The notes under the pieces are model-generated. The model was not told the DNA's origin and made no database searches. It saw nothing but the letters and a program-made list of their open reading frames with translations. Shown here piece after piece: positions 31,874 to 38,038 of a stretch of 38,038 nt of DNA (positions within the stretch are counted from its first letter, which is position 1; every line of letters begins with the position of its first letter). Where the stretch lies: positions 1 through 38,038 of the forward strand of contig JAUIIX010000028.1 of NCBI GenBank assembly GCA_030431515.1. The letters are read 5' to 3'. The DNA comes from a bacterium (GTDB taxonomy: Bacteria; Bacteroidota; Ignavibacteria; Kapaibacteriales; UBA2268). The position numbers and the translations under genes are program-made.

Positions 31874-32298
31874 TGAAAATATCAGACGATACACTTGGCT
31901 TCATAAATTTAATAGAAGAATACGCTAAGGGCGAATTAAGAAAGAAAAATGATTTAGAAATTTGTATCGAAATAGCAGCAAGTTATAGCGGACAAGACGA
32001 AATTAATAAATTAATTTTTGAAGGTAAAGTCCTTTGGAATTTATTTTCAAAATTAAAAACAGTATCAAAAGAAGAAAAAGGAGTTGAATTAATTCAAAAA
32101 GAATTTGAAGATTCCTTAGTCCGATTCAAAGATTATTTATCAATATTTTATGATAAATTAGAAGAAACAGACAAAAGTCGCTTTGATGATATTTACTTCC
32201 AAATGACCCGTGGTTGCGTATTAAACTTAACTGATTTGGCGCACGATTTAGCAAAAGTCAAAGACCTAATGATACTTCAGAAAAATAAGAATAAATAA
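31873..32298 (+). CDS. Hypothetical helical cytoplasmic protein
   Basis: 141 residues, no signal or membrane segment. Mostly charged helices; a C-terminal helix ends in KNKNK. The ATG shares one base with the stop of the lipoprotein gene (TAATG), so the two are translationally coupled. No family is recognised. Confidence 0.65.
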   Translation: MKISDDTLGFINLIEEYAKGELRKKNDLEICIEIAASYSGQDEINKLIFEGKVLWNLFSKLKTVSKEEKGVELIQKEFEDSLVRFKDYLSIFYDKLEETDKSRFDDIYFQMTRGCVLNLTDLAHDLAKVKDLMILQKNKNK

Positions 32299-32361
32299 TT
32301 TATTTTTTATTTTTAAATATATTTCCATATTTTCGAAGTATAATATTTTAGGAAATATATT

Positions 32362-32826
32362 ATGTCAGAACAAATTAGATATGCAATAATTATATCTGCT
32401 CTTTTTGTAATTGCAGTATCTGTATCTCGCTTATCTCATTCCAATAATGCTTGTACAAATTGTACTAATATCTCTTATGAATATAATGATGAATTAGATA
32501 AGCAAAATCGACTATTTAATCGTTATCTAAACTTTACATTAAAAAAAGTATCAGAAAGAAATCACACTTATGTTCTTGTAAATTCAGAAAGAATAAATCT
32601 GAATGATTTTATATCTATAAATAAAGGAAATAAAGAAAGTACATTAATTATTACTGGAAAAAATAATAATATTGATCTTTCACATTTAACATACAAAGAA
32701 GTATTATTGGACCCAGAGCAAGTATTTTTCAGATATAATTTGCCAAGTAAGAATATTAATTACCTAACAATAGAAGATAGTAAAATCAAAGATTTTCGAA
32801 GTTCATCTGAATTAGTTTTGAATTAA
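32362..32826 (+). CDS. Hypothetical membrane-anchored protein
   Basis: 154 residues. An N-terminal helix (about 7-23) acts as an anchor or uncleaved signal, followed by ACTNC and a ~120-residue domain of strand-rich, polar sequence, presumably periplasmic. AGGAAATATATT precedes the ATG. The stop overlaps the convergent GyrI-like gene by 4 bases. No family recognised. Confidence 0.6.
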   Translation: MSEQIRYAIIISALFVIAVSVSRLSHSNNACTNCTNISYEYNDELDKQNRLFNRYLNFTLKKVSERNHTYVLVNSERINLNDFISINKGNKESTLIITGKNNNIDLSHLTYKEVLLDPEQVFFRYNLPSKNINYLTIEDSKIKDFRSSSELVLN

Positions 32827-33269
32827 AAGCCAAGGTATATATCAACTTCAGCGTTTCCCCAATTTTGACTTTTTTCGCTATAGACTTCAAAGTCATATAA
32901 ATATGCTCTTGCTTCGTCTTTTTCCCAGATTTTACGCCAAGCATCTGCAATACAATCAGGCATTTGCCCTTTTGCTATTTCAATTTTATAATTTTGTTCT
33001 GGTATATCAATTATATCAAATTCATTAGATTGTGCATCATCAGCAACTTTACAACCAATGAAATAAGAATACTCACCAGTTTGGTCAGTATCATAGTCAT
33101 AATAAACAGCGTAAATTTCTTCACCAATTTTATTTGGTATTTTGCTATACAATAATTCACTTTCAAACTTTAGCCACAAAGTGCCACAATCAACATTTGC
33201 TCTGCCATCGGCATTACTTGTCCTATGGGGCAATTTTATCCCCATTAATCTAAATTTTTCTAACATCAT
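32823..33269 (-). CDS. GyrI-like small-molecule-binding (effector-binding) protein
   Basis: 148 residues. The pattern matches the GyrI/AraC effector-binding fold of the Cass2 type: LWLKFESEL, IYAVYYDYDTDQTGEYSYFIG, a YKIEIAKG turn, AWRKIWE, and the acidic ending YLYDFEVYSEKSQNWGNAEVDIYLGF. The fold binds small or cationic molecules in a central pocket lined by a conserved glutamate (here in DFEVY). No DNA-binding domain is attached, so it may act as a binding protein or hydrolase. The next minus-strand gene upstream is a small membrane protein 9 bases away. Confidence 0.8.
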   Translation of the reverse strand: MMLEKFRLMGIKLPHRTSNADGRANVDCGTLWLKFESELLYSKIPNKIGEEIYAVYYDYDTDQTGEYSYFIGCKVADDAQSNEFDIIDIPEQNYKIEIAKGQMPDCIADAWRKIWEKDEARAYLYDFEVYSEKSQNWGNAEVDIYLGF

Positions 33270-33278
33270 ATTGTATCC

Positions 33279-33551
33279 TTAATAAGTATTACCACCTTCT
33301 AATCCGGCCATGAATGCAGCAGCAAATACTACAAATATAAGTATATAAAATACAATACCAACTAACATCAAAATTAACCCAGCTTTCGCAAAATTTGATT
33401 TAGTTTTATTTGCTCCATCTCCAAAAGCCCATACTAATAGCATTATAAATCCTACAACTGGAATTGCTGTTAAAAACAAGGTTATTAACCAGTCCTTTAC
33501 AGACATTGCTTCTTGATTAGTTTGATTATAATTTTCCAAAACATACCTCAA
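33279..33551 (-). CDS. Small two-helix membrane protein
   Basis: 90 residues. MSVKDWLITLFLTAIPVVGF starts the first helix (about 20-43), a loop GDGANKTKSNFAKAG follows, and a second helix runs about 56-82. This is a widely seen small membrane protein type in Bacteroidota and Firmicutes without known function. A TAACTTTG -7 box lies at 33572-33579, 20 bases before the ATG. Only 9 bases separate it from the GyrI-like gene, so they are likely one transcript. Confidence 0.7.
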   Translation of the reverse strand: MRYVLENYNQTNQEAMSVKDWLITLFLTAIPVVGFIMLLVWAFGDGANKTKSNFAKAGLILMLVGIVFYILIFVVFAAAFMAGLEGGNTY

Positions 33552-33571
33552 TATTTATAAAAATTAATTCT

Positions 33572-33579
33572 CAAAGTTA
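33572..33579 (-). promoter_or_regulatory. -7 element TAACTTTG
   Basis: Minus-strand match to TAnnTTTG ahead of the small membrane protein gene. No -33 TTTG at N20. Confidence 0.4.
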
Positions 33580-33624
33580 AGAAAATAATTCAAATAAATA
33601 GTATTTATTATTTTTGAAAAAAAA

Positions 33625-35784
33625 TTATAATAATCCGGATCTCTTTCTAATAAACCATTCGATTGAAAAGAGTAATATTGGAATTAATAATATCCATAGT
33701 TTTTCACGAAATGTAATATCTTGTTTTGTAAATGAAGGAATTGATTTTAACTCAACTTTTTCTTTTATTTTATCTTTGATATTATCTATTTCAGAAATAT
33801 GATAGTATGCACCACCTGTTTTCTCTGCAAGTTGCTTAAGCAGACTAAGATTCATATTTGTTCTTAAAAACTCAAGAGGGGTCTCTCCGACGTTAAAAAT
33901 GCCATTTTCATAAGCTATTACTTTGTTTTTATATTTAGCATTAGCTTTATAGTTGTAAGTCCCTTTTGATAAGCCAGTAATTGAACTTTTGTATTTTCCA
34001 TTGCCTATAGAAGTAAGAATTATCTCTCTTGTTTCTCCATTTTCGTCAAATGATAAATTTACTTCACCTTCATCAATTGGATTGTAACTATCGTCATAAA
34101 GTTGAGCATTAAATTCAATTTGCTCGCCACTCGAATATTCTTTTTTGTTAGTATTGATTACAAACTGTTGTTCTTTATCTTTGATAGATAACCATTTAAG
34201 AATATTATCAAAAAATGCTTTATAAATATCAATTTCAGGTTCATTATTATTTGCTGATTTTTTTGCATAATCTAATAATTTCCATCTGTATAATCCATAA
34301 GTCAATATTGCTATTGATTTTCTATTATTTACATTTGAAGAGATTAACATAGATTCATTCAGAATATTATTATTCATTCTAAGATTTAGTAGCATCTTAG
34401 AAGATGATTTTAATTTTACGAAAGTCTCTGTTTTAAATAATGTAGGTAAATCTTCCCAGATTGAGTCATCTACATTATCAAATCTAAGTATAGATTCTCC
34501 AACAGATTCTGCTGTTAAATTAGCTTGAACTTGGAACTCTTTTTGATTATGAGATATTACTTCAAATGGTAAATAATCTTTAAATAAACTTAATTTATTA
34601 ATATCAATATCAGGTCCAAACATAAATAATAAAGGTTTCCCTTTTTGTAATTCTTTGATTAATCTTTGAATTAAATCATTTGAAGTTGACCTAATTGGAA
34701 AATTATTAAATATCAATAATTGGCTTTCGATAATCTCTTTTTCATTCGGACTATAATAAAATTCATTTTGTTTCTTTTGGAAAAACTTAGAAATTGAAAT
34801 ATTATCTTTTGTTTCTAACTCTCGAATTAAAAAAGATAAATCACTATTCAATGCACCAGAAAAAACAGCAATATTTCTTTTATCATCAAGTACTTTCACA
34901 TATTCAGAAATTGAATTATTTTTAATATTTTCTTCTTTAAAATTAGCAATTGCTTTAGCTGTAATTCTTTTTTCACCAGATGTTTTAGGTATATATTCAA
35001 AGACAATATTATAATTAGTTTGGTTTTTAACTGCTGTAAAATCAATAGTATCTAATGGAGTAGAGTTTTCGTAAAGTATTACATTTACTTTACCTGTATC
35101 AACTGAATTTAATTCTAAACTGACATCAACAGGAATTGCTGAATTAATATATGCAATTCGATTAGTAAGAATATTATAAACAGCTAAATCTTGTATTTTT
35201 GTAGTATCTCCAACTCCAATTACAAATATCGGAGTATCAATATATTCTGCATCTATTAATGGATTTCTACCATCATTAAAATTACCATCGCTTATCAAAA
35301 CAGAAGCAAGATTATTATCTTTGTAGTTGTAAGAAGAAATCTTTGAAAATACTTTACTTATATTAGTTTTGCTTCCTTGGTAATCTATAGAATCATATTC
35401 TGATGAATTTACTTTTAAGACTTCATTATCAAATTTATAAAAATCTGCATTGTTATCGAGTTCGAAAACAGTCTTTTTTAATTTATTAATAGATTCAATA
35501 TTTTCATTATTCAAACCAGCAATAGACTGTGAATTATCAATAAAATACGAAATTTTGGCTTCAATATCTTGTGAAGTTAGAATATTCAATATTGGATTAA
35601 AAATAACAAAAAGAATAATGGATAAGCCAATGATTCTAAGAGTCATTAGGAAGTATTTTTTACTATTGCTAATAGCAGGAATATTTCTTCTATATGAGAA
35701 ATAAGTAATACCTACGATTGACAAAAATAAAATAATTAGAAGTAAATATGATCCAACAATTGTAAAAGAATAAGAATTCATCAA
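33625..35784 (-). CDS. vWA-domain membrane protein (BatA/glutamine-amidotransferase-like class)
   Basis: 719 residues. Two N-terminal helices (about 8-27 and 45-65) are followed by a vWA domain with an intact MIDAS: DNSQS (83-87), Thr140 in GSKTNIS, and ISDG (164-167). A long periplasmic part follows, with Ig-like segments (NTNKKEYSSGEQIEFNAQLYDD) and a glutamine-amidotransferase-like stretch (KPLLFMFGPDID). A C-terminal helix ends in IRKRSGLL. This is the usual Bacteroidota vWA membrane architecture, often encoded with MoxR ATPases and DUF58 proteins. The only MoxR gene here is 22 kb away at 10217. The next gene upstream on the same strand (WG-repeat) ends 4 bases before this start, so they are cotranscribed. 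Confidence 0.8.
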   Translation of the reverse strand: MMNSYSFTIVGSYLLLIILFLSIVGITYFSYRRNIPAISNSKKYFLMTLRIIGLSIILFVIFNPILNILTSQDIEAKISYFIDNSQSIAGLNNENIESINKLKKTVFELDNNADFYKFDNEVLKVNSSEYDSIDYQGSKTNISKVFSKISSYNYKDNNLASVLISDGNFNDGRNPLIDAEYIDTPIFVIGVGDTTKIQDLAVYNILTNRIAYINSAIPVDVSLELNSVDTGKVNVILYENSTPLDTIDFTAVKNQTNYNIVFEYIPKTSGEKRITAKAIANFKEENIKNNSISEYVKVLDDKRNIAVFSGALNSDLSFLIRELETKDNISISKFFQKKQNEFYYSPNEKEIIESQLLIFNNFPIRSTSNDLIQRLIKELQKGKPLLFMFGPDIDINKLSLFKDYLPFEVISHNQKEFQVQANLTAESVGESILRFDNVDDSIWEDLPTLFKTETFVKLKSSSKMLLNLRMNNNILNESMLISSNVNNRKSIAILTYGLYRWKLLDYAKKSANNNEPEIDIYKAFFDNILKWLSIKDKEQQFVINTNKKEYSSGEQIEFNAQLYDDSYNPIDEGEVNLSFDENGETREIILTSIGNGKYKSSITGLSKGTYNYKANAKYKNKVIAYENGIFNVGETPLEFLRTNMNLSLLKQLAEKTGGAYYHISEIDNIKDKIKEKVELKSIPSFTKQDITFREKLWILLIPILLFSIEWFIRKRSGLL

Positions 35785-35788
35785 TGCC

Positions 35789-36979
35789 TTAATTAAGTCT
35801 ATCTATTAAATTAGCGATTTTCTTTTCGTAGCCCCTTTTGTCTATGGCTTCGAACACTACTTTTGATTCTACGTTTATATAGAATATTTGTTTTTCTCTC
35901 CACGCCAAAGCCAGTCCGTCTTTGAAGTTATATATTGCGTCAAACTCTTCAAATAATAACTTATCAGTTTTAATATTATAAAGTCGCCATTTATCTCCAG
36001 CTAAAACAGGAACAACTCCATTATAAACATCGCCAAATTTATTATAATCTTTTAGTACTATATTTCCTTTCTTATCAATTAGATAATACTTACTATCTAT
36101 CTTAACTTTAGCATAATTATTAACAAAAGGGTAAGCAAAATCAAATGTATTTTCAGAGATAATATTCCCTTTATTATCTATAAGATGGAATTTTCCATTC
36201 TTTTTAATAAAAGCTCTTTGATTATTAAAAGAAGTAGCATTTTCAATATTAGTCAGATTTGGAAATTGTCTTTTGCCATTTAAATCAATAAAATATAAAT
36301 CATTTTCTTCTTTCACAAGTGCAAGAGAATCAGAAAAATCGTCAACATAAAATGCATTTGACAACTCAATAACTCTTTTACCTTCGGTATTTAAAAAATA
36401 TATATCTGTTATATCTTTTGCGATATATTCATAAATTAATATTCTATCATTAACTACATCACCAACATAAATATACTTAGCATATTGCAATTCATTTTTA
36501 ATTTCACTTGCTTCTGCTATTTCAATTTCTCTAAATCTATAAAACTTTAAAATTCTATCCAAATTCATTATCCCAGTATTATGGTCATAATTATTTGGCA
36601 TTCTGGTATCATTAAAATCAAATCTAATATGCTTATTCACAATCGGATAGAGCTTTTTTACATCATCAAATATCACAGCATTTGCATTTGTATCAATCAG
36701 ACCTATTTCAGTTTTATAAGGAAATAAAATCCAAAACCATTTATCTCGCTTAAAAACAGCATGAGAATCATTAAAGTAACAATAATCAGGAAAAGTCAAA
36801 CCTAATAAATAGTCATACTTCCCAATTTTACTTAGAAAATACTCGGCTTTAGTATCCAATTTAGCTTCAATTTTTATATTTCCATCTATATCAATATATC
36901 CCATTTTTCCGTCATTAATAAATGGAAAATACTGAGCCGATAATGAATTAACAAAAATAAGTAAAATAATGAATAACAC
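35789..36979 (-). CDS. WG-repeat protein, exported
   Basis: 396 residues from a GTG start at 36979 that shares a base with the stop of the SRPBCC gene (TAGTG). A signal peptide (1-15, ending SLSAQ) precedes repeats of the WG/KWG type: DGKMGYIDIDGNIKIEA, NDLYFIDLNGKRQFP, NGKFHLIDNKGNIISE, DSKYYLIDKKGNIVLKD, GDKWRLYNIKTDKLLFE. Such repeats form beta-rich surface or periplasmic modules of unknown binding role. It lies in the operon SRPBCC - WG - vWA protein. Confidence 0.85.
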   Translation of the reverse strand: MLFIILLIFVNSLSAQYFPFINDGKMGYIDIDGNIKIEAKLDTKAEYFLSKIGKYDYLLGLTFPDYCYFNDSHAVFKRDKWFWILFPYKTEIGLIDTNANAVIFDDVKKLYPIVNKHIRFDFNDTRMPNNYDHNTGIMNLDRILKFYRFREIEIAEASEIKNELQYAKYIYVGDVVNDRILIYEYIAKDITDIYFLNTEGKRVIELSNAFYVDDFSDSLALVKEENDLYFIDLNGKRQFPNLTNIENATSFNNQRAFIKKNGKFHLIDNKGNIISENTFDFAYPFVNNYAKVKIDSKYYLIDKKGNIVLKDYNKFGDVYNGVVPVLAGDKWRLYNIKTDKLLFEEFDAIYNFKDGLALAWREKQIFYINVESKVVFEAIDKRGYEKKIANLIDRLN

Positions 36980-37443
36980 TAATCAATTTCTCCGAACATT
37001 TCTTTCAATACTTTTTTTCTGAATGCAAAAATACCATTTAATTGTCTTCTAACAAAAAGTCTATGTGCAATACGTCCGAAAATACCAAAAGGTATTACAT
37101 AATGGATAATATCTTTCATTAAAACACCACCATCGATTTCCTCGAAAAAGTGTTGGTGATGCCACATTGAATAAGGCCCAAATCTTTGATTATCAATAAA
37201 ATGATGTGGTTCATTGACTTGAGTAATTTCAGTTACCCAAGTAACTTTGAATGGCTTTATAGGACTTAATTTATAAGTAATTAACATACCAGCATACATC
37301 TTATCTGGTAATTCATTTGTAATATGAAAACCAAGATGCTCTGGAGTTATTTTCTTAAGATTATTGGGATTAGAGAAAAATTCCCACGCTTCGGATATGC
37401 TTAATTTAATTTTCTGTTCTGCTTTTAAACTATATACTTTCAT
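36979..37443 (-). CDS. SRPBCC (START-like) family protein
   Basis: 154 residues from the ATG at 37443, which has AGG five bases upstream; an ATG at 37455 would add MIGI. The START-like fold is shown by EQKIKLSISEAWEFFSNPNNLKKITPEHLGF at the start, ITYKLSPIKPFKVTWVTEIT, FIDNQRFGPYSMWHHQHFFEE, and a C-terminal helix RRQLNGIFAFRKKVLKEMF. The family binds hydrophobic ligands; this subgroup (polyketide-cyclase/SulA-like) is often next to NAD-dependent epimerases, but here it precedes a WG-repeat gene that overlaps by one base. Ligand unknown. Confidence 0.85.
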   Translation of the reverse strand: MKVYSLKAEQKIKLSISEAWEFFSNPNNLKKITPEHLGFHITNELPDKMYAGMLITYKLSPIKPFKVTWVTEITQVNEPHHFIDNQRFGPYSMWHHQHFFEEIDGGVLMKDIIHYVIPFGIFGRIAHRLFVRRQLNGIFAFRKKVLKEMFGEID

Positions 37444-37751
37444 AATACCTATCATTTATTTTTTGTAATAGACGATAGTATATAGATTAAATTTAGAATA
37501 AGAATATTATTAATAAATTATTTTTCAGAGCGAAGCATGGAAACCATTGTATTCTATTCTCCATGAGGGTGATTTCTTAAATCTGTGAAATCCGTGTACT
37601 ACTTAAAGTCAGTGATTCTGAATTTCAAACCGTCACATTAATCGAAGCAAAATATTTCGTTGACATTAGCAACAACGTATCTTTAAAAATAAATTAAAAT
37701 TATTCTAAAATAAAAAACTTGATAAATACTATTATTTTATTAATTTCGCCT

Positions 37752-37790
37752 TTGTCATTCAGAACTTGTTTCAGAATCTTTTCGTCATTC
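37752..37790 (+). repeat. 39-base dispersed repeat, copy 1
   Basis: Identical to 38000-38038, containing CATTCAGAACTTGTTTCAG and ending CGTCATTC. A partial, diverged copy is at 22960-22980. Confidence 0.88.
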
Positions 37791-37960
37791 AAAGCGAAGC
37801 GAAGAATCCAGTGTATTCGGAAGGGAAATTCACGAAAATTTTATTCAATAATAAATTTAAAATTTCAGCGAAGCTAATTTCCCGATGTCATTCTGAACGA
37901 AGTGAAGAATCTCCTATACATTACTTACGTAATTCTTAACACAGTTCTTTGAAAAAATAA

Positions 37961-37983
37961 AAAAACACCGATTTTACTGCAAA
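37961..37983 (+). repeat. 23-base dispersed repeat, copy 2
   Basis: Identical to 29349-29371. Confidence 0.8.
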
Positions 37984-37999
37984 AACTGCAAAAATTCTC

Positions 38000-38038
38000 T
38001 TGTCATTCAGAACTTGTTTCAGAATCTTTTCGTCATTC
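38000..38038 (+). repeat. 39-base dispersed repeat, copy 2 (runs off the window)
   Basis: Identical to 37752-37790 over all 39 bases up to the window end; it may continue further. Confidence 0.85.

Larger units (their letters stand above)
37456..38038. other. Intergenic repeat-rich region at the window edge
   Basis: No gene. It is a patchwork of repeat families: GAGCGAAGCATGGAAACCAT (about 37528), AATCTGTGAAATCCGTG (about 37579), two copies of a 39-base repeat (37752-37790 and 38000-38038), AAGCGAAGCGAAGAATCCAG (about 37792), TCATTCTGAACGAAGTGAAG (about 37889) and the 23-base repeat at 37961-37983. Confidence 0.7.

Overview
This is an AT-rich window from a Gram-negative bacterium, most likely of the Bacteroidota/Chlorobiota/Ignavibacteriota-Kapabacteria group. 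Four things point there. Three complete secreted proteins and one partial one end in type IX secretion (T9SS) C-terminal domains. There are several outer-membrane beta-barrel proteins. One gene encodes a DUF3667 protein, a family common in Bacteroidota. Many genes are preceded by the Bacteroidota-type -7 element TAnnTTTG, twice with a full TTTG-N20-TAnnTTTG layout. The exact phylum cannot be fixed from the sequence alone.

Layout. 1-3777: the 3' end of one T9SS-secreted protein, a small cysteine-rich secreted protein, and a second T9SS protein with sialidase-like Asp-box motifs. The two T9SS genes share an almost identical 3' cassette (sorting domain plus terminator). 3822-5343: yjdM/phnA, a tRNA-Gly(GCC) with its own promoter and terminator, and lipB. 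5347-9150: three outer-membrane barrel proteins, one with an N-terminal ComEA-like helix-hairpin-helix region; lipB is translationally close behind it. 9247-14255: an SDR oxidoreductase diverging from a MoxR ATPase / SDR / AAC(3)-like acyltransferase / membrane protein run, then convergent DUF3667 and Rof-like genes. 14257-18646: two large T9SS proteins (RCC1 propeller; beta-propeller plus carboxypeptidase-regulatory-like domains) separated by an 856-base intergenic block of inverted repeats. 18901-22914: the housekeeping run miaB-lysC-lysA ending in a strong terminator.

23396-29170: an accessory block. It holds an orphan HTH protein resembling phage terminase small subunits, a LuxR-type regulator, and, divergent from the regulator, a tandem pair of FG-GAP repeat proteins that end in IPTLxxWG-CTERM signals rather than T9SS domains. 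Between regulator and pair lie two matching 16-bp TACG...CGTA dyads 41 bp apart, a candidate operator for the regulator. 29546-32826: a tightly packed run (MmcQ/YjbR, MerC-domain, DUF3592-like, rfbC, lipoprotein, two unknowns). 32823-37443: minus-strand genes for a GyrI-like ligand-binding protein, a small membrane protein, a vWA membrane protein with an intact MIDAS motif, a WG-repeat protein and an SRPBCC protein. The right edge (37456-38038) is non-coding and made of dispersed repeats also found elsewhere in the window.

The most interesting points are the LuxR/operator/IPTL-CTERM module next to T9SS cargo (two surface-sorting routes in one genome), the homogenised T9SS 3' cassette, the helix-hairpin-helix barrel operon, and an MmcQ gene with a perfect Shine-Dalgarno but no standard start codon. 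No decisive homology searches could be run; family calls rest on recognised motifs.
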